A stretch of DNA of 64,000 bases from Oscarella lobularis (lineage: Eukaryota > Porifera > Homoscleromorpha > Homosclerophorida > Oscarellidae): the NCBI RefSeq assembly GCF_947507565.1, contig NC_089181.1:709536-773535 (forward strand), read 5' to 3'. The translations under genes and the position numbers were made by a program. Under the pieces are notes generated by a model. That model had not been told where the DNA came from. It was given only the letters and a program-made list of their open reading frames with translations, and searched no databases. Positions 20,653 to 33,600 of this stretch are shown one piece after another; position 1 is the stretch's first letter, and each line of letters opens with the position of its first letter.

Positions 20653-23600
20653 ATGAACGTTGCGGAGAAAAAACAAAGGGAAAAGCGTCGTCGCTTTCAT
20701 TTAAGCGAGTTGCTGGGACTTGCGTTTGTGCTCGTTTGTGCTCTTGTTTCAGTTTGCTGTGTTATCGCTGTACTAGACACAAGACGTCGTGAAGAGACGA
20801 TTTTGTCTAGAATGAATGACTTGGAAGAGTTGGTTCAGGTACGATTGAAATCATCTCAAAGTGTTGTTCCTACTATTCGGCGAGAAGCACGATCCGCTAC
20901 AAACGTCTCTACTGACCTTATCGACATGGTCATGCAAACGCTGCGTGAACGTTGCCAGTTTGCAGACTTCTGTGGGCGCAAGGGAGAACGGGGTCTCCCG
21001 GGTTCTCGTGGTGCTAAAGGAGAACCTGGGGTAAAAGGCGAACGCGGAAGTAAAGGCGACAGTGGCGAGATAAGTCCGACTGTGTCTGCGATTAGACTGG
21101 TGGGCGGTGTAGATGAATGGGAAGGCCGCGTAGAAGTGTACCACAACGGCATTTGGGGCACCGTTTGCGATAACCATTGGGATATAAATGACGCGACCGT
21201 GGCGTGTCGTCAGTTGAATAGAGGATACAATGGGGCGGCCTCTGTCAAACGGGGGGCTTATTTTGGCCGTGGTTCAGGCAGAATTTGGATGGACAACGTG
21301 CAGTGTATCGGCACGGAGAGTAGCCTCGTTGACTGTCCTTTTCGCGGTTGGGGTAGCCACCAGTGCAATCATGATCAAGATGCTGGCGTTAAGTGCATAG
21401 GAGATATCCGATTGGCTGATGGCCTGAGGCCAGGGGAGGGGCGAGTTGAAGTGCTTCACAACGGAACTTGGGGTACCGTGTGCAATAATAGCAGTTGGAA
21501 TTTTCCCGACGGTAACGTTGCTTGTCGGCAGTTGGGGTACTTCGGAGCTAAGTCTCTACTGCAGATTGATCACAATCAGGAACGAAATACTCGGATATGG
21601 ATGGACAGTCTTGGTTGTACAGGAGACGAAGACCATCTGACTGAATGCACCTTTTCAGGCTGGAGTGCAGTCAATCAGAGCTGCACTAATGCTAAAGATG
21701 CTGGACTGTCCTGTATTTCAGATATTCGGCTAACAGGAGGTTCTAAGCGAGAAGAAGGTCGCGTTGAAGTATTGTTTAACGGCACTTGGGGTACAGTCTG
21801 CGATGACGGCTGGGACTTCAATGACGCCCACGTTGCCTGTCAACAGCTTGGTTACGTGAGAGCAAAAGAATACAACATAGGTTCCTATTTTGGTCGAGGT
21901 GACACGGACCGAGTGTGGATGTCTGGTCTCAACTGTTCAGGAAAAGAAAAGAGTTTGGACAGATGCCGCTTTCTTGGCTGGGGGATGCAGAACTGTACGC
22001 ACAATGCAGGAGTAGTATGTGTTGCCAATATCAGACTAGTGGGCGGCGCCTTACCCGAAGAAGGCAGAGTTGAAGTTCGATACATGGGCGTTTGGGGAAC
22101 TGTGTGCGATGATGACTGGGATCTAAACGACGCTCACGTTGCTTGCCGAGAACTGGGGTATGTTCGAGCTCGCGCTTATGAAAAGAGATCGCTTTTTGGG
22201 CGCAGTTCTGGAATGATATGGATGAGTGGCGTGTCTTGTACTGGGTCAGAAGCTCGTCTTAGCGATTGTACTTTCAACGGCTGGAAAATACACAATTGTA
22301 ACCAAAGCAACAATGCTGGTGTTCGCTGCGTGGCTGACATACGACTATCCGGAGGAACCGTTAGCAGTGGTCGTGTTGAGGTGCTTTATGACGGCACGTG
22401 GAACGGTGTCTGTGATCACGAATGGGATTTGAATAGCGCTCACGTTGCTTGTCGTCAACTGGGATACTACAGAGCTAAGGACTACAAACTTGGTACATTC
22501 TATGGCGGACGAACGACAGCAGCGTGGATGAGCGGTCTACAATGCAGAGGAAACGAGACTTCACTCAGCAACTGCGCCTTTAGTGGATGGAGAATGTACA
22601 GCTGTGGCAGTGCGGGGGTTATCTGCAGCGCAAATTTCAGACTCGTCGGGGCCAAGATGCCGTATGAAGGCAGAGTTGAAATTCTTTACAATGGAATTTG
22701 GGGGACTATCTGCGATAACGACTGGGGACTAACGGATGCCCATGTTGTCTGTCGAGAGTTGGGTTATTACAAAGCGAAGCACTACGCTATAGCGGCCTAT
22801 TTTGGTTCCGGCTCTGGCCCAGTGTGGCTTGATGAAGTCGGCTGTTTAGGAAGTGAAAATAGTCTTCGTTCGTGCCCCTTTGCGGAATGGGGTTTACGCG
22901 ATTGCAGTCACAGAAAAGATGCTGGAGTCGTCTGTGCAAAACCTCTGATGAGATTAGTTGGTCCTCTTGCTCCTAGAATTGGCCGTGTTGAAGTACTCTA
23001 TCGCAATACGTGGGGCACTGTGTGCGATGACTTATGGGACCTCAAAGATGCAAATGTCTTATGCCGAGAACTAGGTTTTCCTAGAGCCACGGAAATCTAT
23101 ACCAATGCTCATTTTGGAAGCGGGTCGGTGACGTGGATGGATGACGTGCAGTGCAAAGGCTTTGAAACGAATCTTACTGATTGCAAATTTCGAGGATGGG
23201 GAGTAGAAAACTGCAGTCCGAGCGAAGATGCTGGTGTAGCGTGTGCAAGGCGAGTACGACTTGTTGGGGGCTCTTCTTCCAACGAAGGACGTGTGGAAGT
23301 GTACTACAAAGGTGTGTGGGGCACAGTGTGCGACAACGGCTGGGATAGGACTGATGGTCACATTCTATGCAGAGAACTTGGATTTCCAACGGTTACTGCT
23401 GTGAAAAACGGTTCTTATTTTGGAGAAGGAACTGGCCCGACGTGGATGAGTTCTGTTTCTTGCGCCGGTTATGAGTCTAATCTCACTGATTGCCGATTTC
23501 CCGGCTGGGGAGTGGAAAACTGTAGTCATCGCAGAGATGCTGGTGTAGTGTGCTCTACAGTTAGACTTGCTAATGGTTCTTCATTAAATGAGGGCCGCGT

Positions 23601-26600
23601 TGAAGTTTATCACCGAGGAGATTGGGGAACAGTGTGTGATAACAACTGGAATTTTACTAATGCCCACGTTGTATGCAAAGAACTTGGTTTTCCCACAGCC
23701 TCTGCTGTAAAACGCGGTGCTTTTTTCGGAAGTGGAACTGGCCGTATATGGATGGATAACGTGAGTTGCCGTGGCCATGAATCTAACATTACTCACTGCA
23801 ATTTTTGGAGTTGGGGAGTTAGTTCTTGTAGTCACGCTAACGACGTTGGCGTTGTTTGTACAACGGTAAGGCTGTTAGGTAATGGCCCACCACATAGCGG
23901 TCGCGTAGAAGTGTATCATAAAGGCCGGTGGGGAACAGTGTGCGATATCGGCTGGAATTGGGCTGATGGTCATGTCGTCTGCAGAGAACTCGGCTTTAAT
24001 ACTGTCGCCGGGATTAGAACCAAATCACACTATGGACAGGGCTCTGGCCCAATATGGATGAGTAATGTAGCGTGTGAAGGCGATGAGAAGAATTTGACCG
24101 ACTGTAGGTCGCTTGGCTGGGCTGTGGGCAATTGCAACCATAGTCAAGATGCTGGAGTTCTTTGTGCTCGATATCGGCTTGTTGGTGGCTCATCACTTAA
24201 CGAAGGTCGTGTTGAAGTGTATCATAAGGGAACGTGGGGATCTATTTGTAACGACCACTGGGATTTTACCGATGCACACGTGTTGTGCAGGGAGATGGGC
24301 TTTCCAACCGCGTCTGCACTTAGCTACTATGGACAGGGCTCTGGGCGAGTGTGGATGAGTGGCATTGCATGCGAAGGCGACGAACAGAACCTCACTGACT
24401 GCTTTTTTCATTGGGGCTCAGGAAACTGCAGCGGCCACTATCGACGAGATGCGGGTGTTGTCTGTACGACGCTTCGACTTTCTGGAGGCTCTACATTAAG
24501 TGAAGGACGAGTTGAATTGTACTACAACGGAACATGGGGAACTGTGTGTGACGATGCCTGGGATTTCAGCGATGCTCATGTTGTATGCCGAGAACTGGGT
24601 TTTCCGACGGCCACAACGGCAAAGAGCGGTGCTTACTTCGGCGCGGGATCTGGACCAATATGGATGGACAACGCTACTTGCCTACGTAGTGAAGCAAATC
24701 TTACTCGATGCAGTTTTGCAGGCTGGGGTGTTAACAATTGTGGTCATCATGAAGATGCAGGCGTAATCTGTGCTACGCTCCGGCTAGCTGACGGGTCAGC
24801 TTCTAACGAAGGTCGTGTGGAAATATACTACAACGGGACATGGGGAACAGTCTGCGACGATCTTTGGGATTTTAGTGATTCTCACGTGGTATGCACGGAG
24901 CTTGGCTTCCCAACCGCTTCAGCAGTGAGAGCTTCTGCTTACTTTGGGGCGGGATCTGGGCCAATATGGAAAGACGACATAGCGTGCACAGGTAGAGAAA
25001 GAAACCTTTCCGACTGTCCCTTCCGCGGCTGGGAAAAACATAACTGTAGTCATGGTGAAGATGCTGGAGTGACTTGCACAACACTAAGACTTCGTGGTGG
25101 CTCCTCAGCAAATCAGGGGCGCGTTGAAGTGTATCATGCCGGAAGGTGGGGAACAGTGTGCGACAATGACTGGGACTTTAATGAAGCACACGTGGTATGC
25201 AGAGAATTAGGTTTTCCCACAGCAACCGCTGCGAAGAGTAATGCGTATTTTGGACAAGGTTCTGGTCCTATTTGGATGGACCGAGTCGGTTGCACAAGAA
25301 ACGAACGAAATCTTACTCTTTGCAGATTTCGCGGATGGGGCATCCATTCGTGCAGTCACGCAGAAGATGCCGGAGTTGTTTGCTCTACTGCCAGACTCGT
25401 TGCTGGTTCATCTACGAATGAGGGCCGTGTTGAGATTTATCGTGACGGAATTTGGGGAACAGTGTGTGACAACGGTTGGGATTGGATCGACGCAGATGTT
25501 GTATGCAGAGAACTGGGATATGCTACGGCTGTTACAGTCAGACAGAACGCTTACTTTGGACAGGGCTCTGGACAAATATGGATGTCTAACGTAGCTTGTA
25601 GAGGAAGCGAAGCAAATGTTACGTTGTGCAGTTCGTCGGGTTGGGGAGTTCACCGTTGCAGTCACAGTGAAGATGCTGGCGTGACGTGTTCGAGTGTTAG
25701 ACTGGTCGGTGGATCTTCTCCAAGCGAAGGACGCGTTGAAGTGTATCACAACGGCACTTGGGGAACAGTGTGCAATGATTACTGGGATATTACTGAAGGA
25801 CACGTGGTTTGCAGAGAGCTCGGTTACTCAAAGGCTAAGACGGTCATTACCTCATTCGGTCAAGGTAGTGGAACGATATGGATGGATAACGTGGGTTGCA
25901 ATGGCAATGAAGCAACTTTAGCGTTGTGTTCTTCTAATGGATGGGGAGCACACAATTGTGGCCATAGTAAAGATGCGGGAGTCATTTGCTCTACATTAGT
26001 CAGACTTGTGGGCGGTTCGGGACCGCACGAAGGCCGTGTAGAAGTTCGTCACAGAGGAACGTGGGGAACCGTGTGCGATGACAGTTGGTCAATTACTGAT
26101 GCAAGCGTGCTTTGTAAAGAATTGGGGTTTCCTTCTGCCGTCGTTGCAAGATCGAGTGCTTACTTTGGTCAAGGTTCTGGATATATATGGATGGACGACG
26201 TCGCTTGCAATGGTTTGGAATCAAACATGACTCTGTGCCATTTCAATGGATGGGGAGTCGAAAGCTGTGGGCATCATGAAGACGCAGGTGTCACGTGCAG
26301 TCGAAAAACTAGACTCGTCGGTGGTTCCCATCCGAGTGAAGGTCGAGTCGAGGTCTACTATCGCGGAGCGTGGGGAACAGTGTGTGATAACGGATGGGAT
26401 TGGACTGACGCAGATGTTGTATGCAAGGAACTAGGATATCCCTCTGCCGCAGCAGTCAGGCATAGCGCCTATTTCGGGCAAGGCTCTGGACAAATATGGA
26501 TGTCGAATGTAGCTTGTGGGGGGAGCGAAGCAAATTTTACATTGTGCAGTTCGTCGGGTTGGGGGGTTCACAGCTGCAGTCACAGTGAAGATGCTGGTGT

Positions 26601-28800
26601 AACGTGTTCAAGCGTTAGACTTGTTGGTGGGTTTGCTTCCAGCGAAGGACGCGTTGAAGTATATCATAACGGTATTTGGGGAACAGTGTGCGATGATAAC
26701 TGGGATATTACTGACGGACATGTGGTTTGCAAAGAACTTGGTTACTCTCAGGCTAAGGCAGTCAGTACGTCATTCGGTCAAGGTAGTGGAACGATATGGA
26801 TGGATGACGTGAATTGCCATGGTCGCGAAGCTTCTCTGGCACTGTGTTCTTTTGGCGGATGGGGATCGCACAACTGTGGTCACGGTGAAGATGCAGGGGT
26901 CGTTTGCTCTACGTCTGTCAGACTTGCGGGCGGTTCGGGACCCCATGAAGGCCGTGTTGAAGTTCACCACAGAGGAACGTGGGGAACGGTGTGCGATGAT
27001 GGTTGGACAATCACTGACGCACGCGTGCTATGCAAAGAACTGGGATTTCCTTCAGCCATCGCAGCTAGATCAAGTGCCTACTTTGGCCAAGGTTTTGGAT
27101 ATATATGGATGGACGACGTCGCTTGCAGTGGTTCAGAATCAAACGTTTCGCTTTGCTCTTTTAGTGGATGGGGAGTCGAAAATTGTAATCATAATGAAGA
27201 CGCGGGCGTTACATGCAGTCGAAGGACTAGACTCGTTAGTGGTTCTCATCCGAGTGAAGGTCGCGTCGAGGTCTACTATCGCGGAACGTGGGGAACAGTG
27301 TGTGACAACGGTTGGGATTGGAATGACGCAGATGTCGTATGCAAGGAACTAGGATATCCCTCAGCCGCAGCAGTCAGACATAGCGCTTACTTTGGACAGG
27401 GTTCTGGGCAAATCTGGATGTCTAACGTAGCTTGTGGAGGAAGCGAAGCGAATGTTACGTTGTGCAGTTCGTCGGGTTGGGGAGTTCACAGTTGCAGTCA
27501 CAGTGAAGACGCTGGCGTGACGTGTTCGAGCGTTAGACTGGTCGGTGGATCTTCTCCAAGCGAAGGACGCGTTGAAGTGTATTACAACGGCACTTGGGGA
27601 ACAGTGTGCAATGATTACTGGGATATTACTGAAGGACACGTGGTTTGCAGAGAGCTCGGTTACTCAAAGGCTAAGACGGTCATTACCTCATTCGGTCAAG
27701 GTAGTGGTAGTGGAGGTAGTGGTAGTGGAGGCAGTGGTAGTGGAACGATATGGATGGATAACGTGGGTTGCAATGGCAATGAAGCAACTTTAGCGTTGTG
27801 TTCTTCTAATGGATGGGGATTACCCGGGTGTGGTTTCAATAGTGAAGATGCGAGAGTAATTTGCTCCACATTAGTCAGACTTGTGGGCGGTTCAGGACCG
27901 CACGAAGGCCGTGTTGAAGTTCATCACAGAGGAACGTGGGGAACGGTGTGTGATGATGGTTGGACAATCACTGACGCACGCGTGCTATGCAAAGAGTTGG
28001 GATTTCCATCTGCCGTCGTTGCAAGATCAAATGCCTACTTTGGTCAAGGTTCTGGATTTATATGGATGGACGACGTCGCCTGCGGTGGTTCCGAATTGAG
28101 CATGACGCTTTGTCGCTTCAGCGGATGGGGAGTCGAAAACTGTGGTCATAGTGAAGATGCTGGTGTTTCTTGCAAACGAAGGATCAGGCTTTCAGGTGGC
28201 ACTCGATCAAGTCACGGTCGAGTTGAAGTTTATTACGGAGGACGTTGGGGAACAGTTTGCGATGATCTGTGGGATGAAGATGATGCTCGAGTTGCTTGCA
28301 GAAGCCTTGGCTATAATGACGTTGTTGCAGCCAGAAGCAGTGCATTTTACGGACAGGGATCTAATCCAATTTGGATGGACAACGTTGCATGCAATGGCTA
28401 TGAGTCTAGCCTGCTAACCTGCACTTTTGCTGGTTGGGGCACAAACGATTGCAGTCACAGCGAAGACGCTGGGGTAGACTGTAGAGCAGTTATTAGGCTT
28501 GTCGGTGGCTCAGGATCTCACCAAGGTCGAGTGGAAGTATATAACGCTGGAACTTGGGGAACAATATGTGATGATCATTGGGATTTACAAGATGCTCGGG
28601 TTGTTTGCCGATACTTGGGATTTACAGGAGCAACAAAATCCAAAAGCAGTGCTTTCTTTGGTCAGGGATCGGGAACGATTTGGATGGACGACGTTGCCTG
28701 CACTGGTACCGAAAGTCAGCTTACTGATTGTAGTTTTCAGGGATGGGGAGCTCACAATTGTGGCCACACTGAAGACGCTGGAGTCATTTGTTCTCGCTGA
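20653..28800 (+). CDS. Giant type II membrane scavenger receptor: collagen-like segment plus 25 SRCR domains, one exon
   Basis: One uninterrupted frame from ATG 20653 (2715 aa). A basic N-terminus (KKQREKRRR) is followed by a TM segment at about residues 20-41 ([19 protein letters not shown]), so the long C-terminal part is extracellular. A short stalk leads to a collagen-like Gly-X-Y run (about 108-136, [16 protein letters not shown]). From nucleotide 21091 to the stop come 25 tandem SRCR domains of about 100 residues, each with the [VI]RLVGG..EGRVEV start, WGTVCD, CRELG, WMD..C, and the Cys-rich end (DAGV.C). The order TM-collagen-SRCR resembles MARCO/SCARA-type receptors, and multi-SRCR proteins are abundant in sponges. 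The likely role is ligand, microbe or cell recognition at the surface. Domains 15-23 form a higher-order repeat. Having no intron is striking beside the finely split neighbours. Confidence 0.9.
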   Translation: MNVAEKKQREKRRRFHLSELLGLAFVLVCALVSVCCVIAVLDTRRREETILSRMNDLEELVQVRLKSSQSVVPTIRREARSATNVSTDLIDMVMQTLRERCQFADFCGRKGERGLPGSRGAKGEPGVKGERGSKGDSGEISPTVSAIRLVGGVDEWEGRVEVYHNGIWGTVCDNHWDINDATVACRQLNRGYNGAASVKRGAYFGRGSGRIWMDNVQCIGTESSLVDCPFRGWGSHQCNHDQDAGVKCIGDIRLADGLRPGEGRVEVLHNGTWGTVCNNSSWNFPDGNVACRQLGYFGAKSLLQIDHNQERNTRIWMDSLGCTGDEDHLTECTFSGWSAVNQSCTNAKDAGLSCISDIRLTGGSKREEGRVEVLFNGTWGTVCDDGWDFNDAHVACQQLGYVRAKEYNIGSYFGRGDTDRVWMSGLNCSGKEKSLDRCRFLGWGMQNCTHNAGVVCVANIRLVGGALPEEGRVEVRYMGVWGTVCDDDWDLNDAHVACRELGYVRARAYEKRSLFGRSSGMIWMSGVSCTGSEARLSDCTFNGWKIHNCNQSNNAGVRCVADIRLSGGTVSSGRVEVLYDGTWNGVCDHEWDLNSAHVACRQLGYYRAKDYKLGTFYGGRTTAAWMSGLQCRGNETSLSNCAFSGWRMYSCGSAGVICSANFRLVGAKMPYEGRVEILYNGIWGTICDNDWGLTDAHVVCRELGYYKAKHYAIAAYFGSGSGPVWLDEVGCLGSENSLRSCPFAEWGLRDCSHRKDAGVVCAKPLMRLVGPLAPRIGRVEVLYRNTWGTVCDDLWDLKDANVLCRELGFPRATEIYTNAHFGSGSVTWMDDVQCKGFETNLTDCKFRGWGVENCSPSEDAGVACARRVRLVGGSSSNEGRVEVYYKGVWGTVCDNGWDRTDGHILCRELGFPTVTAVKNGSYFGEGTGPTWMSSVSCAGYESNLTDCRFPGWGVENCSHRRDAGVVCSTVRLANGSSLNEGRVEVYHRGDWGTVCDNNWNFTNAHVVCKELGFPTASAVKRGAFFGSGTGRIWMDNVSCRGHESNITHCNFWSWGVSSCSHANDVGVVCTTVRLLGNGPPHSGRVEVYHKGRWGTVCDIGWNWADGHVVCRELGFNTVAGIRTKSHYGQGSGPIWMSNVACEGDEKNLTDCRSLGWAVGNCNHSQDAGVLCARYRLVGGSSLNEGRVEVYHKGTWGSICNDHWDFTDAHVLCREMGFPTASALSYYGQGSGRVWMSGIACEGDEQNLTDCFFHWGSGNCSGHYRRDAGVVCTTLRLSGGSTLSEGRVELYYNGTWGTVCDDAWDFSDAHVVCRELGFPTATTAKSGAYFGAGSGPIWMDNATCLRSEANLTRCSFAGWGVNNCGHHEDAGVICATLRLADGSASNEGRVEIYYNGTWGTVCDDLWDFSDSHVVCTELGFPTASAVRASAYFGAGSGPIWKDDIACTGRERNLSDCPFRGWEKHNCSHGEDAGVTCTTLRLRGGSSANQGRVEVYHAGRWGTVCDNDWDFNEAHVVCRELGFPTATAAKSNAYFGQGSGPIWMDRVGCTRNERNLTLCRFRGWGIHSCSHAEDAGVVCSTARLVAGSSTNEGRVEIYRDGIWGTVCDNGWDWIDADVVCRELGYATAVTVRQNAYFGQGSGQIWMSNVACRGSEANVTLCSSSGWGVHRCSHSEDAGVTCSSVRLVGGSSPSEGRVEVYHNGTWGTVCNDYWDITEGHVVCRELGYSKAKTVITSFGQGSGTIWMDNVGCNGNEATLALCSSNGWGAHNCGHSKDAGVICSTLVRLVGGSGPHEGRVEVRHRGTWGTVCDDSWSITDASVLCKELGFPSAVVARSSAYFGQGSGYIWMDDVACNGLESNMTLCHFNGWGVESCGHHEDAGVTCSRKTRLVGGSHPSEGRVEVYYRGAWGTVCDNGWDWTDADVVCKELGYPSAAAVRHSAYFGQGSGQIWMSNVACGGSEANFTLCSSSGWGVHSCSHSEDAGVTCSSVRLVGGFASSEGRVEVYHNGIWGTVCDDNWDITDGHVVCKELGYSQAKAVSTSFGQGSGTIWMDDVNCHGREASLALCSFGGWGSHNCGHGEDAGVVCSTSVRLAGGSGPHEGRVEVHHRGTWGTVCDDGWTITDARVLCKELGFPSAIAARSSAYFGQGFGYIWMDDVACSGSESNVSLCSFSGWGVENCNHNEDAGVTCSRRTRLVSGSHPSEGRVEVYYRGTWGTVCDNGWDWNDADVVCKELGYPSAAAVRHSAYFGQGSGQIWMSNVACGGSEANVTLCSSSGWGVHSCSHSEDAGVTCSSVRLVGGSSPSEGRVEVYYNGTWGTVCNDYWDITEGHVVCRELGYSKAKTVITSFGQGSGSGGSGSGGSGSGTIWMDNVGCNGNEATLALCSSNGWGLPGCGFNSEDARVICSTLVRLVGGSGPHEGRVEVHHRGTWGTVCDDGWTITDARVLCKELGFPSAVVARSNAYFGQGSGFIWMDDVACGGSELSMTLCRFSGWGVENCGHSEDAGVSCKRRIRLSGGTRSSHGRVEVYYGGRWGTVCDDLWDEDDARVACRSLGYNDVVAARSSAFYGQGSNPIWMDNVACNGYESSLLTCTFAGWGTNDCSHSEDAGVDCRAVIRLVGGSGSHQGRVEVYNAGTWGTICDDHWDLQDARVVCRYLGFTGATKSKSSAFFGQGSGTIWMDDVACTGTESQLTDCSFQGWGAHNCGHTEDAGVICSR
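25390..28182 (+). repeat. Higher-order repeat: three copies of a three-SRCR block
   Basis: SRCR domains 15-17 (25390-26307), 18-20 (26308-27226) and 21-23 (27227-28182) repeat as a block of about 919 bp. Members of each column (15/18/21, 16/19/22, 17/20/23) resemble each other far more than their neighbours: for example QIWMSNVAC with CSSSGWGVH in the first, [14 protein letters not shown] or its variant in the second, and GPHEGRVEV in the third. The third block is longer because of a Gly/Ser expansion. Confidence 0.9.
27700..27743 (+). repeat. GGTAGTGGA-type microsatellite expanding a Gly/Ser loop in SRCR domain 22
   Basis: A run of GGTAGT/GGAGGT units adds about 14 residues ([15 protein letters not shown]) between FGQ and TIWMD. 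The homologous loops of domains 16 and 19 read only [11 protein letters not shown]. The reading frame is kept. Confidence 0.9.
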
Positions 28801-28938
28801 CGTAAATGACATGATTTCTTGGGCCAGGTAGATTTTCTGAATGTTTCTGTCTATCTTTGCGTAGACTAGGTTTTCTGCATCGGCTGGAATTTTAGAAGTT
28901 TCTTCCTGTGTTTTGTCCATGTGCAGCAGCAGTCTATT

Positions 28939-29205
28939 AGAGCAAATCCACTCGCTTTGCCATTCATTTTCTTTGAGTACATATTTCTTTTTAGCGAATT
29001 TGGAATAAGTCCGTTGTTTTCAGGGCCACTCGCTCTACTCGTCTGATCATGATGTCGTAGACTTATGTGCGGGTTATCGTTAGTAGGTTAGAATGGCTGT
29101 GCTGAATAGGATTTGTATGCGTGGGAAAAGGCCCTACTGTATTTCCGGACAAGTGGAAGTAGGAGTTTATGGTAGAAGAGAGGCCATGCTTTGAAGGACT
29201 CCTCT
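28939..29205 (+). pseudogene. Decayed third copy of the EEP gene 3' end with ZFYVE21-exon relic
   Basis: The segment matches the end of the EEP genes: AGCAAATCCACTCGCTTTG, then TTTTAGCGAATTTGGAAT and GGGCCACTCGCTCTACT, with small deletions. It continues into the intergenic sequence found after EEP copy 2 (GGCCATGCTTTGAAGGA) and a GACAAGTGGAAGTAGGAG relic, in which the Gln codon has become a stop. No open frame remains. Confidence 0.7.
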
Positions 29206-29287
29206 AAAAATTTGTAGAGGGCGGGGGGAGGGGGAGAGGGCGGGTCTCTATTTCGCGCGTGCGCGCGACGCAGGCTGTCTACACAGG

Positions 29288-30336
29288 ATGGCAAAACGAC
29301 TCGTTCAGAGCAAAGGCGGACTAAAGATGGTTCCTATGGACGGAAAAGGATCTATATTCGATATTCCGGAGCCCAAATGGAAGCACGACTCGACGGTAAG
29401 GAAGGCAAACGCAATTGCTGCTTCTCAACACAACGATGCACCGATAGACTCCCATGTGCAGCAATCCAAGCTGCGGTACACAGTTCGACTTCTTTCATCG
29501 TCGAGTAAGATCTACCGTAGCCGCAGCGATAGCGCTTCTAACGTTGTTTTCGGGGGGCTCCCCAGCACCACTGCAGAATTTGCGGAAAAGTCTACTGCGA
29601 CTCGTGCAGCGACTACAGACAGCCCGTTCTCCGCATGGGATTGGTGGATTCCGTCAGGTATCGAGGCTCTCGCGAGGAGCGGAAGATGTCGATGGCGCTT
29701 TGGCCTTTAGGCTGTGCAAGACGTGTGAGGGCAAGGCCAAAAAAGGAAATCACTTTGTTTCGCACGAGCTGAAGAGTCTTGTGAAAGGTGCACTAGGGCA
29801 CTTGAATTATGCTCTTTATCTCGATTCTTTGTTTAGGCGCTCATTTTTCCTTGTCCGAAGTGGAGGGCTTGACTTTTCGGTGTCATCTTTCTGATGATCA
29901 CAGGCAAAGAGTGCACTGCGTTGTGGAGTCTGACACATTGACTTTTGATTTCAGGGAAATCATGTTTGATGGGGGCACCGACTCTACGCGAGATCCTATC
30001 ATGCTACGTAAAATTGTTGAGGTGAAGAATGCTGACTCGAAAGAGGCTAGCCCAGACGGTAAAGTCATGAGTCGTGCTTTTGCTTAGATGTAAATGATTT
30101 CTGTTAGAAAAAGGATCGCCGCAACCTGGCTCTGAAATCAACGGATTAATTCTGTTTTATCGCGACGAGGGAAAAGAACGATCAATAGAAATAGGATTGA
30201 AGCATGTTTCTGAGGACGAACTAAAAGTCAGTCAAAATTGGCTGCTCTTTCTCAAAAAGGTAAATCCAAGGAGCTCGTCGTAAGAACGGCTTTCAAGGCA
30301 AGGTTTTAGGCGTTGAAGACGTTACACGAGAAATGA
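29288..30336 (+). CDS. ZFYVE21: ZFYVE21-like FYVE-domain protein
   Basis: Seven exons: 29288-29395, 29448-29504, 29566-29657, 29711-29787, 29837-30058, 30108-30259 and 30310-30336; 244 aa, close to the 234 aa of human ZFYVE21. The N-terminus (KGGLKMVPMDGKGSIFDIPEP) matches the family. The FYVE finger reads CSNPSCGTQFDFFHRR across an intron to HHCRICGKVYCDSC and ends LCKTCEG, keeping the RRHHCR phosphoinositide-binding signature. The rest is a PH-like C-terminal domain ending LKTLHEK. The human protein binds PI3P on endosomes and affects focal adhesions and Rab5-linked signalling. The first Cys pair spacing (C-x4-C) is wider than the usual C-x2-C. Confidence 0.85.
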
Positions 30337-30689
30337 AGTCTCAAAAAATAGATACATAGTTTTGTAATGATTTGTACGCCAGTGACTGCCTTCTCTGATG
30401 TTCCTTCACCAGTAGAGCAAATGAATAGCTAGCATTCCAGTTGCGCAGTTGAGTCTAAGAAAAGCTTTACGGTTTAGTACAGCTCCATACTGGAAGTACT
30501 ACTGTGACTAGCTCACTAACTTTCCTGGTTGGGCCAGTCTCCAATACTGTATATAGTTTCAAGTCAAGTCAGTCAGCCAGCCAAAAGAATGATTTTCTTC
30601 ATTTGAGGTCACGCCTTTGTCACGCCTTTGTCACGCCTTTGGGTCACGCACTCGTGACGCCAGTTTCCATTTATAGTCACAGACCGTTG
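30337..30689. other. Intergenic stretch with a short tandem repeat
   Basis: About 350 bp between ZFYVE21 and the SEFIR-like gene. Three copies of the 11-mer TCACGCCTTTG stand at 30609-30641, followed by partial GTCACGC copies. This is the presumed promoter region of the downstream gene. Confidence 0.5.
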
Positions 30690-33600
30690 ATGACCGAGTC
30701 CAGTCCTAAAAAGGTAGCCGTTCTCTGGAGCGACTACGGTGCCGAAGAAGAGTTGCATTCGACAAAGAAGATCCTCGAAACCCAGATCAAGCGGTTTGCC
30801 ACTGTCGTCGATCCGCTAAACAGGCTCGCTACGACTCCCCAGGAATGGGGCAGGCCGATCCTGCCGAAGATAGAAGAAAGCGACGTCGTACTCTTCATCT
30901 ATTCGCCCGATCTTGCTCGAAACGATGTCGAGCAAGATCTGGAGTCAAACGATCAGTCCGAATCACCGGCGCTTCAGTTTCTCAACACTGCTATTCTGTG
31001 TGGCCGAAGGATCGTCTTTCTTCTCTATAAAACTACCGAGTTTCAGCTCCGAACTCGAGTATCGTTGGGTTATTACGATCCCCCTACCACGTTGAATCAG
31101 GAAACAGTCCATTTGATAGCCAGAGCAGTAAAGAAGTTGGTCTCGTGCCCTAACGGCAAGCTGAGTTTGCCTTTCCAGGCACAGTCTCGATATGAACTTT
31201 ATAGAGAAGCGTTAAGGCAATCACAGCCGTGCTACCAGCGATGTTTGCACGATAGCAGATGCTCTGCTATTTTCACTGACATGTGTCTAATGTATATTGG
31301 AACTCTAAAGCGAGTTCTGTCTGACGCTTGCATCAGAGCCTATTCGGACGGCAAAACCACTTTTTTCTATGATGATCACAAGGAAGCCATCAATCTGTTC
31401 AAGTCGGAATTGAAATTTGTGAAACTGTATGAGTTTCTACGTGAAGACGAAGGACGTCTTCAGCGATCAAACATGGGTGCTGACTGTTTAGAGCTGTTCA
31501 AGCGCGTTGACGGAATTGATGATTCTACACCGATTAGGAAATATTTAGCGGTGGTTGAAGATGTTTGGAAGTTGCTAAGGGTCGTCAGGAATTTGGAGTT
31601 TGATAAGAAGACATATTCTAGTATTTCTGCAGATGATCAGCTGAGCAGAACGTTGCTACAAGAAAGCAACCGTGACTGCAGTGCAACAGTTGACGTTTTG
31701 TTGATGAAGCTTAGGCAAGCGCTGCTCCCTGCTTTTGGCGAAGAAAAGCCAGCCGAAGTTTCGCTTGAGGATTTGATAGGAAGGGCAACTGACGAAACCA
31801 ATTGTCTATCGTTGAATCTGACGCCTTTTCTTCGACTCTGCATGCTACGCAACGTTGTTTTCAACATGAGAGAGAGGCAACATCAAGAGGAAAATTTACG
31901 AAAAGCTGTTTCTGTTTCCGGGTCAGTTTGGTGGGGAAAGTTCACGATGTTGTTTCGTTACTGCGACATTGGTGAGCTTTTCTTGTGTCTTCAAGATGTT
32001 AGGTCAAGGTGACCTGTTGACGTAACAGTAAATTGATGTGCACGTGAGTTCTAGCGTGGGAGAAAAAAGATTCTCACGACTCGCGAGAGGTCATCGCGAG
32101 CTGACCACACACGCATGCACACATAGCGCTTGGTACTGCCTTATTCTGCTCTGATACGCGTGGTCTTGGAAGCTGCGTGAACTACCTAAAATCTGAAGTA
32201 AAGCGTCTAGTGAGCGTCTATTCAACATTCTGTATTCATAGTGTGTCGTTTAGTGGACGTTTCCGTTGGTGATGACGACTCCAAGTTGAAAAGTTTGTTA
32301 TGGGAAGAGGCTGTGCGCTTGTTACCTTAATTTAAATCCGTTCTTCCTGGCAGGGCTACTAGTCAGAGAATGCAGTTCGAATTTTTGCGAAGGAACGGTC
32401 GTTGGAGGTTTGCCAACTTGATGAATCCTACGCGTTTTTGAAGGTTTCGATTGCAGATATTGTCGTGCTCTACTCTGCCGACTCGGAGAAATGTGCCAAA
32501 CTTGAAAAACTCTTGTCGTTGTTGAAAGGATTGACACCGAAAGGACGTCAGTCGGCCGCGCTTCCTCTGCCCCTCACCGGGCTTCCTCCTGACAGGAGTC
32601 TCTCGCTGACCTTTAAACACTGCATTGTGTTCGGGACACGAAAGCTATTCTCCAATCACGCGTCGGTGGCATTTATCGACAAGCTGTGCGAATGTGTCTG
32701 GAAACAGACTGCAGGCATGCCGTCTCGGGTTCTGCCGATCTATGCGAATCATGAAGTCAGCTTGACAATGCTGTGGCGCCTTTTACCTCGCCTAGCGTGC
32801 CGAGTGCCGCTGAAGTGGGATTCCGACTCGGATTCTTTCTCGGACATCCTAAGCGGCTTTCTTCAAAGAACCGCGGCGACGTTAGATGTAACCAGATTTA
32901 CATGCTGTCAATTTGCGGCGGAGGATCTTTCCGGATTCGAATGGATTTGGGAAGATTCGCTCGAAACAGTACCGATGGACAGTTCGTGGAATCTCAATAT
33001 GATAGAGGTGAATAACAATGTTTCCTTGACTCTGATCTACAAGCATTTTTGTAGGATGCTGCTCAAAACAGAGCCTACTATGTAGCTGACGCGTCTAAAA
33101 GGAGCGTGGTCGGCTGCAGAGTGCTATCTATAGATCGCGTGCCGCTAACCAATGACCTCGGGTGCCTTGCGATACTGAGAGAGTTTAATGATTCGTTCTC
33201 CTTCGAAATTCAAAGACCAACTCAACTTCGTCAGATCATAGACGACATCTATGGTCAGATAGCGCACTTTCGGAAAAGAGTCCATGACATTCGTCGTCCA
33301 AAAAGTAGGGGTAGTTAGAGAGAAGAATTTCGTTTTAATCGCAATGTGATTCTAATAGCTCTTCAAGAGGAAATGAAAAATTTATTAGATGCTGTTAATC
33401 GCGTAGAGGGTAAGTACACAGTACTGTTTACACAGTATGAGCCTTCTCACTTCGTAATTGGTGCCGCTATTTTTATGACAGGCAAGTGGATTGCTCCAAT
33501 CGATCTTCCAAGGCTTCTCACTTTAGCATCTATTGTTGGAATTGACGCAAAGGACTATAAAATTATACACAGATTCTCAATTGAGTATCCTGGTCTGTTT

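Noticed and set aside
20851-28831. Many open frames of 60-180 codons on other frames of the SRCR gene, some repeating along the array
   Set aside because: They repeat only because the SRCR coding repeat does; they are shadows of one real frame with conserved cysteines.
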